Below are positions 27,907 to 35,827 of a stretch of 64,000 bases of DNA, in pieces; position 1 is the stretch's first letter, and every line of letters begins with the position of its first letter. Origin of the DNA: Pseudomonas sp. FEN (GTDB taxonomy: Bacteria; Pseudomonadota; Gammaproteobacteria; Pseudomonadales; Pseudomonadaceae); NCBI RefSeq assembly GCF_904067045.1, contig NZ_CAJFDC010000007.1, positions 248,001-312,000 of the forward strand, in the 5' to 3' direction. Below the pieces are notes generated by a model, which searched no databases, was not told the DNA's origin, and saw only the letters and a list, made by a program, of their open reading frames with translations. A program made the translations under genes and the position numbers.

Positions 27907-28466
27907 TGTGACTCTCCTTTTTCCAACAGGGCGGCACGAAAACGTCCCCAATCGAATGCCGGCCCCGGATCGGTCTTGCGACCCGGGGCAATATCACTAT
28001 GGCCACAAATCCGTTGCAGGGTTATGGCCGGGTAAGCGGCGCGTAGCTGGCGGGTCAAACTGATCAGCGCCGCGTACTGTGCGTCGGTGAAAGGCAGCTC
28101 ATCGGTGCCTTCCAACTCGATGCCCAGGGAAAAATCGTTACAGGTTTCCCGCCCCTCGAAAGACGAAACCCCGGCATGCCAGGCACGCTCCAGACAGGAG
28201 ACAAACTGAGTGACTATACCGTCACGCTCAATCAGAAAGTGCGCGGAAACGCGCAGGTCAGCGATGCCTTCAAAGTAGGAATGTTCGGTGACATCCAGGC
28301 GATTCTGGAAGAATTCCTGCACCTTGCCGGTGGCGAACTGCCCTGGCGGCAGGCTGATGTTATGGATCACCAGCAGGGAAATCTCCTCGGCCGGACGCTG
28401 ATTGAAGTTGGGCGACGGACAGTGACGCACGTCCTGGCACCAACCGCTGGCGGGATCCAACTGCAT
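27903..28466 (-). CDS. ampD: 1,6-Anhydro-N-acetylmuramyl-L-alanine amidase AmpD
   Basis: Cytoplasmic zinc amidase, 187 aa, that strips the peptide from anhydromuropeptides during peptidoglycan recycling; its loss derepresses AmpC. Zinc ligands are in VIHNISLP (His near residue 35), RAWHAGVSSFEG and the Asp in GRKTDPGPAFDW, with the catalytic HSDIAPGRK segment intact. Length matches Pseudomonas AmpD. ampE follows with a four-base overlap, and the DUF1631 gene lies upstream in the same direction with a 129-bp gap. No mutation of the kind that gives AmpC hyperproduction is visible. Confidence 0.95.
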   Translation of the reverse strand: MQLDPASGWCQDVRHCPSPNFNQRPAEEISLLVIHNISLPPGQFATGKVQEFFQNRLDVTEHSYFEGIADLRVSAHFLIERDGIVTQFVSCLERAWHAGVSSFEGRETCNDFSLGIELEGTDELPFTDAQYAALISLTRQLRAAYPAITLQRICGHSDIAPGRKTDPGPAFDWGRFRAALLEKGESQ

Positions 28467-28595
28467 ACCGATTCCTTCGAAGACAAAAACGACAGGCTCA
28501 GTATGCCGCGATAGACACGCGGATGGATCAGCAATCCATGCTTATCCGGGAAATTTTCTCAACAGACGTCCAACGATGGGACACGCGCGGCGCAC

Positions 28596-30803
28596 TCAGC
28601 GCGCCGTCATCCGCCGCAGGTTACCGATGACCGAGGCGAACGCCCGGTCGAACAGCAAGGCGTCGTCGAGCAACCGCACCGCGCCACGTCGAAACTCCAC
28701 GGCCAGGGCTTGGGCCGTTCGCTCCAGCACCTTCATACCGGTACGATTGACGAAAATGTACTTGCCGCCCGGCTCGATGATCGCCGTCAGCTTGCAGCGC
28801 AGGCCGTTGTCCTCATCCTCGCGGATTTCCACCCATTGGCCGATACGCAATTGCCGGACCCAGAGCAGGCCGGCGTCATCGGCCGGCAACTCGAACGAGG
28901 TCTCTTCGCCCAGGCGCTCGTGCGGCGCACTCAGGACAATCTCCTCCACTATCTCCACCATCGCCGGCATCCGTGCATGCACCGGCGGCTCGGCGCTCTG
29001 CCTGGCCAGTTGCTGGAGCACCTGGACATGGAGGACTTCCAATTGGCTGAAAAATTCGCTGGTGGCGAAGGGATCGAACGCGGCGCTGGCCAGGCCGTCA
29101 CGCAGCGCCTTGAGCAAGCCCGGGACCAACGCCAGCAGCTTGAGCCGGGCATCGACCGGGTCCTGCGGGTCGACACTCCAGATCAACTCGTCCATGGTCT
29201 GCAAGCCGGCCTGCCATTCGGCGGAGGCTTCGCCCTGCTTGAGCCAGGTCAACAGCAACACCTTGCTCCAGGCTTCCTGCAACAGGCGCACCACCACCTC
29301 GGGCAAGGTCTTGCCCAGCAGCCGCTCGTTCAACACGTGCTGGACCCGCTGGCGCGCCTGTTCGGCCTTGGCCCGGCCCTCTTCGGCATCCCGGGTGCGC
29401 TGTTCAAGCAATTCACTGCGACGGCGCTCGTCGCTGGTAAAAGCGAGGAACTCCACCAACAACTCGGAAAAGATCGCCGGATCGTCGACGAAATCATTCA
29501 ACAGACGCTGCACGACCTGTTCGATGCGCACGTACAGGACATCGCGCTGCTGGTCGTCACGGGCGCCCCAGCCGAGGGCGGCGGAGGCGATTTCGTTCAA
29601 CAGGCGGCGCGCCGGATGACTGCCGCGACTGAAGAAGCTCTTGTCCAGTACCGCCACTTTCAACATCGGAATCTGCAAGCGGCCAATCAACGCCTTCAGC
29701 GAATCGGGCAGGACACGGTCATCGAGGATAAATTCGAAGAGCATGGCGATCAGGTTGATCACGTCCTCGTCCATGCCCCCAACCACCCGGGACTTGCCGC
29801 TTTTCACGCTGACCCGGGTCAACAGTTGTTCCAGCTGGTTGCGCAGGTCGAAATCTTCCGCCGAACCAGGCTCCGGCACATATTGCTGCAGATGCGAGAG
29901 CAGGCGCAGCAAGTCGTTGGTGGAAATCGGCTGGGCCTCGCTGCCGGCCTCAAGCTTGGGGGCCATGCTGCCACGTACATGCAACAAGAGTTCCTGCAAG
30001 GCGCTGAACACCTCCTGCACGCTTTCATCCAGGGGCTTGGTACTGGTCGTCGGCGCCTGACGATCGCGGGTGCTGGCCGCTGACCGGTCGCTGGCACGCC
30101 GTGCCGGTGCGGCCTTGAGCTCCGGCAACACGCCAGTGGCGATCAGCAACTGATTGGCTTCGACATACAACTGGTCGGCGTCGCTGAGAACATATTTCTC
30201 GAACAGCTTGAGGACGATCAGCTTGACCTTGATCTCCACCCCGAGGTTGCGCCCGGCCTCGAGGAAATATTCACAGAGCATCGCCGGGCCCAGGGGATTG
30301 CTCGCATCGTCGACACGCCGGGTGATCAAGGCGTTGAGCCGGGTGCTGAGTTGTCCCAGGGCATGTCCATCGCGGCTGAGCACCTTGGCGACCATGGCGT
30401 CGAGGGCCACGGTGCGTTCGAGTTCATCGTTGGACACCAGCGCCAGGGCCTCGTAGGACACCGCCGTGGACAACGTCGGCTCACTGATGTCGTACCGGCC
30501 AAGACCGTCAAAAGCCTCGAAAAAACGCTGGAGAAAACCGCGCTCGATGCTCTTGCGCTTGAGGCGCAGGTCGCGCATGGCTTCGAAAAAGGTGTTCTGA
30601 TCGACGTTGTTCAGGGCCTTGTCGGCCATTTCGAACAAGGTGTCGTCGGCGTTATCGAACAGCACCTGCAAGCCTTGCTTGAGCTGCAGCGCGGCCTTGT
30701 CACGCACCTGGACGAGAACCACCGGCAAACGGGCAAGCGGCGACGACGTCGCTTGATCCTCGGTAGCGTTGTGCAAAGGCACAACCTTTCCGTCAATGTG
30801 CAT
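28596..30803 (-). CDS. DUF1631-family protein
   Basis: A 735-aa protein of the DUF1631 family, which is conserved in pseudomonads next to nadC but has no assigned biochemical role. It is largely helical and hydrophilic, with no signal peptide or membrane segment. A central linker rich in Arg, Ala and Ser (about residues 255-275, RRASDRSAASTRDRQAP) separates two helical halves, and the C-terminal part (WVEIREDEDNGLRCKLTAII ... GKYIFVNRTG) looks like a small beta domain of the PilZ-like type. ATG at 30803 sits behind GCAGGAGG; the upstream frame would add 22 residues. Expect a cytoplasmic, possibly signalling, function. Confidence 0.75.
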   Translation of the reverse strand: MHIDGKVVPLHNATEDQATSSPLARLPVVLVQVRDKAALQLKQGLQVLFDNADDTLFEMADKALNNVDQNTFFEAMRDLRLKRKSIERGFLQRFFEAFDGLGRYDISEPTLSTAVSYEALALVSNDELERTVALDAMVAKVLSRDGHALGQLSTRLNALITRRVDDASNPLGPAMLCEYFLEAGRNLGVEIKVKLIVLKLFEKYVLSDADQLYVEANQLLIATGVLPELKAAPARRASDRSAASTRDRQAPTTSTKPLDESVQEVFSALQELLLHVRGSMAPKLEAGSEAQPISTNDLLRLLSHLQQYVPEPGSAEDFDLRNQLEQLLTRVSVKSGKSRVVGGMDEDVINLIAMLFEFILDDRVLPDSLKALIGRLQIPMLKVAVLDKSFFSRGSHPARRLLNEIASAALGWGARDDQQRDVLYVRIEQVVQRLLNDFVDDPAIFSELLVEFLAFTSDERRRSELLEQRTRDAEEGRAKAEQARQRVQHVLNERLLGKTLPEVVVRLLQEAWSKVLLLTWLKQGEASAEWQAGLQTMDELIWSVDPQDPVDARLKLLALVPGLLKALRDGLASAAFDPFATSEFFSQLEVLHVQVLQQLARQSAEPPVHARMPAMVEIVEEIVLSAPHERLGEETSFELPADDAGLLWVRQLRIGQWVEIREDEDNGLRCKLTAIIEPGGKYIFVNRTGMKVLERTAQALAVEFRRGAVRLLDDALLFDRAFASVIGNLRRMTAR

Positions 30804-31173
30804 CAAAGCCTCCTGCAGCAGCGGTTCTGTCAGTTCGTTGTGAAAGATCCGTCTAGGCGGGGTGGGCAAAATGGCTCACGGCCGCTTCTCGATGAGCGCA
30901 TTCAGGCGCTCAACGGCTATCAATGATCAGGGGCATCACAGGGACGTCAAAGCTATGACGTCAATTACAAGGCAGACTATCGTGTAAAAGATGTCATTTT
31001 TACCAGCCCTCTGCAATTCCTTTTCATAAATGCATAAGAACAGACCACAGAACTGGCAAAACGCTCACGACAAGCGACCAAAGGAGCCAGGAAAGACGGC
31101 TGCCAGGCCACACGCCTTGGGTTGGGTGACCCCCAGGCTCTATAATCGAGAGACTTTGTTTGTGGAGTCCGTT
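30804..31173. other. 370-bp divergent spacer between the DUF1631 gene and nadC
   Basis: Holds the nadC promoter at 31117-31146. A direct repeat GACGTCA / TGACGTC occurs near 30940-30962 on the DUF1631 side; its role is unknown. No gene seen. Confidence 0.45.
31117..31146 (+). promoter_or_regulatory. Sigma70 promoter of nadC
   Basis: Consensus TATAAT (31141-31146) with TTGGGT 18 nt upstream (31117-31122), 27 nt before the nadC ATG. Confidence 0.65.
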
Positions 31174-32022
31174 ATGCCGAATCTACGCCTCGCCGATCTG
31201 ACCGCCGAAATCGAAGCCAACGTGCGCCGTGCGTTGCTCGAAGACATCGGCAGTGGCGACCTCACCGCGCAGTTGATCCCCGCCGAGCGTCTGGCCAAGG
31301 CCACCATCATTACCCGCGACGCGGCCACCATTGCCGGTACCGCCTGGGTCAATGCCGTGTTTCGCCAGCTCGACCCGCGGGTGGCCGTGCATTGGCAAGT
31401 GCGCGATGGCGAACGGGTGCAGCCGAACCAGCCGCTGTTCCATCTGGAAGGGCCGGCGCGCTCGCTGCTCACGGGTGAACGCAGCGCACTGAACTTCCTG
31501 CAACTGCTGTCCGGGGTCGCAAGCCATGCGCGCCATTACGCCGACCAGGTCGCCGATACCGCGGTCAAGCTGCTGGATACCCGCAAGACCTTGCCCGGCC
31601 TGCGTCTGGCGCAGAAGTACGCGGTGACCTGCGGCGGTTGTCATAACCACCGGATCGGTTTGTACGATGCCTTCCTGATCAAGGAAAACCATATCGCCGC
31701 GTGTGGCGGGATCGCCCAGGCAGTCAGCGCGGCACACAAGATTGCCCCGGGCAAGCCGGTGGAAGTCGAGGTGGAGAGTCTGGACGAGCTCAAGCAAGCG
31801 CTGGCGGCGGGGGCGGATATCGTCATGCTCGATGAGCTGAGCCTGGACGACATGCGTGAAGCCGTGCGCCTGAACGCCGGCAAGGCCAAGCTGGAAGCCA
31901 GCGGCGGGATCAATGAAAGCACGTTGCGGCCGATTGCCGAGACGGGCGTGGACTACATCTCCATTGGCGCCATGACCAAGGATGTGAAGGCGGTGGACCT
32001 GTCGATGCGCTTGAGTCTCTGA
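31174..32022 (+). CDS. nadC: Nicotinate-nucleotide pyrophosphorylase (quinolinate phosphoribosyltransferase)
   Basis: Makes nicotinate mononucleotide from quinolinate and PRPP in de novo NAD synthesis; cytoplasmic, 282 aa, normal length. Family motifs: [12 protein letters not shown] near the N-terminus, [12 protein letters not shown] with substrate-contacting Arg and Lys, [18 protein letters not shown], and the phosphate loops [11 protein letters not shown] and ASGGIN. ATG at 31174 follows GGAGTCC; the longer upstream frame crosses the promoter and is wrong. It is transcribed alone and followed by REP sequence. Confidence 0.96.
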   Translation: MPNLRLADLTAEIEANVRRALLEDIGSGDLTAQLIPAERLAKATIITRDAATIAGTAWVNAVFRQLDPRVAVHWQVRDGERVQPNQPLFHLEGPARSLLTGERSALNFLQLLSGVASHARHYADQVADTAVKLLDTRKTLPGLRLAQKYAVTCGGCHNHRIGLYDAFLIKENHIAACGGIAQAVSAAHKIAPGKPVEVEVESLDELKQALAAGADIVMLDELSLDDMREAVRLNAGKAKLEASGGINESTLRPIAETGVDYISIGAMTKDVKAVDLSMRLSL

Positions 32023-32043
32023 CAGGAGCAACACCGCCGACCG

Positions 32044-32116
32044 TGGAGGAGCAAGCTTGCTCGCGATCAGCCGACAGGCTGGTATTTCGAGCATCGCCAG
32101 CAAGCCGGCTCCCAAC
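32044..32116. repeat. REP-like pair between nadC and ogt
   Basis: GGAGGAGCAAGCTTGCTCGC at 32045 and CATCGCCAGCAAGCCGGCTC at 32092, in opposite orientation. The first belongs to the GAGCaagcttGCTC subtype, the second to the CCAGCaagCcGG subtype. Confidence 0.75.
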
Positions 32117-32136
32117 CAGACTGGACGCCCCGCATT

Positions 32137-32634
32137 TCAGCGCAACGCAAAGCCCCGCGACTCATGCGCCAGCAACCATTGCTTGGCCGCCAGTCCGCCA
32201 CCGAACCCGGTCAAGCTGCCATTGCTGCCGATCACCCGATGACAGGGCACGATCACCGGCACCGGATTGCGTCCATTGGCCGCCCCGACTGCCCGTGAAG
32301 CCTTGGGTCGATTGATCTGCTGGGAAATTTCGCCATAGCTGGCGGTCACCCCGTAGGGAATGGTCAGCAGGGCCTGCCAGACGTCTTTCTGAAAGTCCGT
32401 CCCCAACATATTGAGCAGCAGATCGAACTCCATTCGCTCGCCGGCAAAATATTCTGCCAGTTGAGTACGCACTCGCGCCAATTTGTCCGGTGCATGCAGC
32501 CAACCCGCCAATGGCGTCTGTGGTCGAGAGTCCAGTTCGAAACGCAGCTCGCGTAGCCCGTTGTCATCGGCCACCAGCATCATGGGGCCGATGGGCGAAG
32601 GGATGATGTCGTAGTAAATCCGGTTGGCGATCAT
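32137..32634 (-). CDS. ogt: Methylated-DNA-[protein]-cysteine S-methyltransferase
   Basis: Suicide repair enzyme, 165 aa, that removes methyl groups from O6-methylguanine. The acceptor motif PCHRVIG is intact with its Cys, preceded by the helix-turn-helix and Arg finger (YGEISQQINRPKASRAVGAA) and followed by GFGGGLAAKQWLLAHE. Its ATG overlaps the stop of the Ada/AlkA fusion gene (ATGA), so the two alkylation-repair proteins are made together. Length suits Ogt rather than the longer Ada. Confidence 0.94.
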   Translation of the reverse strand: MIANRIYYDIIPSPIGPMMLVADDNGLRELRFELDSRPQTPLAGWLHAPDKLARVRTQLAEYFAGERMEFDLLLNMLGTDFQKDVWQALLTIPYGVTASYGEISQQINRPKASRAVGAANGRNPVPVIVPCHRVIGSNGSLTGFGGGLAAKQWLLAHESRGFALR

Positions 32635-34127
32635 TTTTCACTCCTGTGTATCGATTCCGTCTCACTCGCCCCGCGCCACAGGTACATCACCGTATAGGCG
32701 CGCCACGGGCGCCAGTCTTCGGCGAGCAACGCCAATGCCTTGGTACTCAAGGGCGGCATGTCCCTGACCACTTCGCGGCGCAGGATCAGGTCCGCCGCCG
32801 GGAAGGCATCGGGATGATTGAGGGCGCGCATGGCGATGTAGTGCGCGGTCCATTCGCCAATGCCCGGCAGCGCGACCCAGCTTTTGACGAAATCGTTGAG
32901 ACGTTGTTCTGTCCGAAAACTCACCCGACCGTCGAGCAAGGCCTGGGCGATTCCTTGAATGGTGGCGGTGCGTGTCCTGATCACGCCGATTGAGCCCAGG
33001 TCGGCGTCGACCAGTTGCTCCGGTGCCGGAAACAACCGATCCAGGCCGGGTACCGGCGGCGTCTCCAGGACAGTGCCGAAGCGGCTCAGCAGGCGTGATG
33101 CCAGGGTACGGGCCGCCGCCACGCTGACCTGCTGGCCCAACACCGCGCGCACTGAAATCTCAAAACCGTCCCAGCCGCCTGGCAGCCGTTGGCCGGGGTA
33201 ACGTTCGACCAGAGGTGCAAGCACCGGACTGGCGCCCAGAGTGGCAACGATGGCCTGCGGATCGGCGTCCAGATCGAACATCCGACGAATCCGCGTGACC
33301 ACCGGCAGCATCTGCCCGGGCGGGACATTGAACAGCTCCAGCTTCAAGGCATGAGCGCCATCCGGCCAGGCGCTGACCTGCAACCAGCTGGGCGACTCGC
33401 GGTTACCGAACACGCGTCTATAGCCCTGCTCGTCGACCACTTCGATACCCGGCAAGGCACGACTGCCCAGGAACGCCAGCAGCGCCTTGAAATCGTAGGG
33501 TGGTCGATAGCCCAGGCGCAGGACCAGGGCGCTGTTGGCATTGGCCAACGGCTTGCGCCGAAACTCCCGGGGTGGCGCATGGTTGGCCTCGGCAAAGGCC
33601 GAGTTGAAACGACGCAGGCTCTGAAAGCCAGAGGCCAACGCCACTTCGGTAATTGGCAGCGCGGTTTCGGTCAGCAGTTGCTTGGCGAACAGCAGGCGCT
33701 GGGTGGCATGGACCGCAATGGGCGGCGCGCCGAGGTGTTTGACGAAAAGGCGGCGCAGTTGCCGGGCACCGACATCGAGCCGGGCGGCCAGGTTATCCAG
33801 GGACTGTTCGGCGAGAAAGCCTTCGTGGATCAGCTTCAGCCCACGGGATACCAGATGTTCGCCGTGCAGCCAAATATTGTTGCCCGGCGCCAGTTCGGGG
33901 CGACAACGCAGGCAGGGGCGAAAGCCCAGGGCCTCGGCGGCGGCGGCACTGGGGTAGTAGCGCACGTTCTCGACCTTGGGCGGACGTGCCGGACAGACCG
34001 GACGGCAGTAGATCCGGGTGCTGAGCACTGCGGTGAAAAACACCCCGTCGAAGCGCGCATCGCGACTCAGGCGGGCTTTTTCACAGATATCGGCCGAAGG
34101 GAATGAGGAAGCGATTGTCGTGTTCAT
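32631..34127 (-). CDS. Ada-like Zn/AraC domain fused to AlkA 3-methyladenine DNA glycosylase
   Basis: Bifunctional adaptive-response protein, 498 aa. Residues about 1-85 form the Ada zinc/phosphotriester-repair domain (IYCRPVCPAR ... FRPCLRCRPE with the four cysteines). An AraC-type DNA-binding region follows (about 90-190; SLDNLAARLDVGARQLRRLF, LLTETALPITEVALASGFQS). The rest is AlkA: an N-terminal beta domain and an HhH-GPD glycosylase with LPGIGEWTAHYIAMRAL and the catalytic Asp in FPAADL. So one chain could sense methylated DNA backbone, activate transcription and excise alkylated bases. It is the first gene of an operon with ogt. Self-activation of the operon is an inference. Confidence 0.9.
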   Translation of the reverse strand: MNTTIASSFPSADICEKARLSRDARFDGVFFTAVLSTRIYCRPVCPARPPKVENVRYYPSAAAAEALGFRPCLRCRPELAPGNNIWLHGEHLVSRGLKLIHEGFLAEQSLDNLAARLDVGARQLRRLFVKHLGAPPIAVHATQRLLFAKQLLTETALPITEVALASGFQSLRRFNSAFAEANHAPPREFRRKPLANANSALVLRLGYRPPYDFKALLAFLGSRALPGIEVVDEQGYRRVFGNRESPSWLQVSAWPDGAHALKLELFNVPPGQMLPVVTRIRRMFDLDADPQAIVATLGASPVLAPLVERYPGQRLPGGWDGFEISVRAVLGQQVSVAAARTLASRLLSRFGTVLETPPVPGLDRLFPAPEQLVDADLGSIGVIRTRTATIQGIAQALLDGRVSFRTEQRLNDFVKSWVALPGIGEWTAHYIAMRALNHPDAFPAADLILRREVVRDMPPLSTKALALLAEDWRPWRAYTVMYLWRGASETESIHRSEK

Positions 34128-34185
34128 GGGCAGAGACTAGCACCGGTGGTGGGGCTGTTCTCGCCATTTTCGGACGTGAATGATG

Positions 34186-34261
34186 TGGTGCCGGAGATAG
34201 GAATCGAACCTACGACCTTCGCGTTACGAGTGCGCTGCTCTACCGACTGAGCTACACCGGC
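34186..34261 (-). tRNA. tRNA-Thr (anticodon CGT), CCA encoded
   Basis: Minus-strand cloverleaf beginning GCCGGTG and ending CCGGCACCA. D arm GCTC...GAGC, anticodon loop CTCGTAA (CGT), T arm GTAGG-TTCGATT-CCTAT. The acceptor has one U-U mismatch (position 6-67) and the anticodon stem an A-C at 31-39; otherwise standard. It marks the border of the pilA region, a known exchange site in P. aeruginosa. Confidence 0.93.
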
Positions 34262-34270
34262 GTGGCGCTA

Positions 34271-34299
34271 AAGCTAACATTCGCCGCTCCGACGGGCAA
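34271..34299 (-). promoter_or_regulatory. Candidate promoter of tRNA-Thr
   Basis: On the minus strand TTGCCC (34299-34294), 17-nt spacer, TAGCTT (34276-34271), ten bases before the tRNA 5' end. Confidence 0.5.
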
Positions 34300-34300
34300 G

Positions 34301-34549
34301 TTACTCGGGCTTGATCGCAATCACGCCCTGGGTCCAGAAGCGCGGCTGGAAATGGCCGCCGTACTGCTGCTGATAGAGTTTGTTGCGTTCGTCCAGGTGG
34401 GGAAAGTCGCGGATCACCACATAGACCAGGAACAGCACGGCGGCAGCGAGCAGTTGCCAACTGTTCCATCGTCTGCCGGAGCGGCTGAAGATGAACAGTA
34501 TGCAGGCGACTACGTCCAGCCAAGTGCCGCGAGTATCGTCAGTCACCAC
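34301..34549 (-). CDS. Small hypothetical membrane protein beside tRNA-Thr
   Basis: An 82-aa frame starting at a GTG. One strong membrane helix (LLAAAVLFLVYVVI, near residues 34-47) is preceded by a weaker hydrophobic stretch (LDVVACILFIFS) and followed by a hydrophilic tail (FPHLDERNKLYQQQYGGHFQ). Codon use is GC-rich at third positions, like core genes and unlike the pilA side. The start overlaps the end of the AT-rich frame upstream and the ribosome binding site is weak, so the exact start is uncertain. I do not recognise a family. Its stop is two bases from the tRNA-Thr promoter. Confidence 0.55.
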   Translation of the reverse strand: MVTDDTRGTWLDVVACILFIFSRSGRRWNSWQLLAAAVLFLVYVVIRDFPHLDERNKLYQQQYGGHFQPRFWTQGVIAIKPE

Positions 34550-34836
34550 GATCTACCACCAGAAACTCGGGAGTGAGAAGCCCCAAACTTGTGGGAGCAC
34601 TTGGTGGTGGACAGCAGGAGCGGGAGAGTTAAAAGCAGGAGGATGAAGGTCAGGAATTGGCCGTAGAAGCGTTTTTTAGAAAAACCGGAAAGCCTATCTG
34701 TGTCCAGCACTGCCCCAATTACAAAGGCAGAATCGTTTAAAATTACAAACTGTAATTTTTTGATCGAGTAAAGCAGCACGACAAACAGTAATAGATAACG
34801 ATCAACTGTATCACCTGCATCCAACAGTAATGGCAT
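34543..34836 (-). CDS. Doubtful AT-rich frame downstream of pilA, two hydrophobic segments
   Basis: A 97-aa frame (starts MPLLLDAGDTVDRYLLLFVV) with hydrophobic stretches near residues 13-24 and 60-79 (FYGQFLTFILLLLTLPLLL). Base composition is AT-rich, like pilA. In P. aeruginosa this interval (pilA to tRNA-Thr) often carries pilin accessory genes, so a remnant or small accessory membrane protein is conceivable, but I see no match to TfpX/Y/Z or TfpO. T-rich non-coding DNA also translates as hydrophobic sequence, and a stop lies just upstream in frame. Treat as unproven. Confidence 0.3.
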   Translation of the reverse strand: MPLLLDAGDTVDRYLLLFVVLLYSIKKLQFVILNDSAFVIGAVLDTDRLSGFSKKRFYGQFLTFILLLLTLPLLLSTTKCSHKFGASHSRVSGGRSW

Positions 34837-35126
34837 AGGCGATCATGCAGAATACAATTAGCAATAAAAACTCAGCTAGAGCCCATCCTAACTAATAAGA
34901 CCGCTACGGAAAAATCAAAAAATATCAAACAAAAAAATCGAAAACCAACTATCTACTGCTGAGCTACCAACCTTAAAAAAATACAGCCATCACAACCTAA
35001 ACAACTTTCTAAGTATCGTGAGATACCGATGCGCTAGCAAAGCAACCATCATCACGAGAAAAATAGAAAACACCTACTTTTACTAGGTATCAACAATTGC
35101 ACCACAAGCACTACCTTACCACATAG
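34837..35126. other. AT-rich spacer downstream of pilA
   Basis: Very AT-rich with A/T homopolymers, unlike the rest of the window. All minus-strand frames are broken by stops within short distances. No repeats, tRNA fragments or promoters stand out. It may be decayed horizontally acquired DNA. Confidence 0.5.
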
Positions 35127-35160
35127 AAGAAGGCCTTTCCTAAATAAGGAAGGCCTTCTT
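35127..35160 (-). terminator. Terminator hairpin downstream of pilA
   Basis: AAGAAGGCCTT and AAGGCCTTCTT form an 11-bp stem around a 12-nt loop that can itself pair further; 30 nt past the pilA stop. T-tract is short. Confidence 0.75.
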
Positions 35161-35189
35161 AAGCAAAGAAGCTAAAAAGCCAATATCAA

Positions 35190-35600
35190 TTACTTACAGG
35201 AGCCTGGCATCCAGTTTGTCGGAGTACCAACACATGTCCAGTTTGTAATAACTGTGGCATCTGTAGCACTAAAAACTGGCGACATAGTAACGGTCGTATC
35301 ACCAGCCGACTTAATAGCACCTGTAACGACAATAACACCCGTCGCAGCACCTATGGCCATACCTGTAGCGTATTTAGTAGCAACAAATCCAGTACCACAG
35401 GTATCCAAACCTGCTTTACCTTTACTTTGAATTGTTTCAGTTACACACGTCCGAGCACTACTTGCAGCGAGAATCACCTCAGTCGCTTTAGCACGCGAGG
35501 TGTAATCCTGATATGCGGGCAAAGCAACTGCCGCTAAAATACCAATAATCGCAACAACAATCATCAGTTCAATCAGTGTAAAGCCCTTTTGAGCATTCAT
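35190..35600 (-). CDS. pilA: Type IV major pilin PilA
   Basis: Major subunit of the type IV pilus fibre, 136 aa. The class III leader MNAQKG is cut by PilD (encoded 3 kb away) before Phe1; the mature N-terminus [20 protein letters not shown] has the conserved Glu5 and the polymerisation helix. The C-terminus holds a disulfide loop ([13 protein letters not shown]); a second Cys pair lies near residues 52 and 67. It is divergent from pilBCD and has a sigma54-type promoter. Third-position base use is much more AT-rich than in neighbouring genes, which fits allele exchange at this locus. Confidence 0.95.
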   Translation of the reverse strand: MNAQKGFTLIELMIVVAIIGILAAVALPAYQDYTSRAKATEVILAASSARTCVTETIQSKGKAGLDTCGTGFVATKYATGMAIGAATGVIVVTGAIKSAGDTTVTMSPVFSATDATVITNWTCVGTPTNWMPGSCK

Positions 35601-35647
35601 ATAGTCTCTCCAACCGTGAGCAAAGGCCCTATGCCTGATATAAACAA

Positions 35648-35664
35648 AGCACAGCTCGTGCCAC
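35648..35664 (-). promoter_or_regulatory. Sigma54 (-24/-12) promoter of pilA
   Basis: Minus strand TGGCACG-AGCT-GTGC against consensus TGGCACG-N4-TTGC, one mismatch, with the transcript expected to start about 37 nt before the pilA ATG. pilA is a known RpoN/PilR target, and PilS-PilR are encoded at 50.8-53.7 kb. Confidence 0.82.
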
Positions 35665-35827
35665 CTATCAGCCTATCCACTTTTCACATGATTCAGCTCC
35701 CGTAGATCGATCATCGATCTCCCCAAAAGAACATAATTTGACATTTTTTGTCACTTTTGCTTTCCAGATTTTGCACCATCCCCCCGACTACGCTATAAGA
35801 CTCCAACTGTTTGTGTTTGGTGTTCAA

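Noticed and set aside
28710..30083. A 457-codon frame opposite the DUF1631 gene, and similar long antisense frames over prfC, ampDE and the MCP
   Set aside because: Same GC-driven antisense artefact; no start signals.
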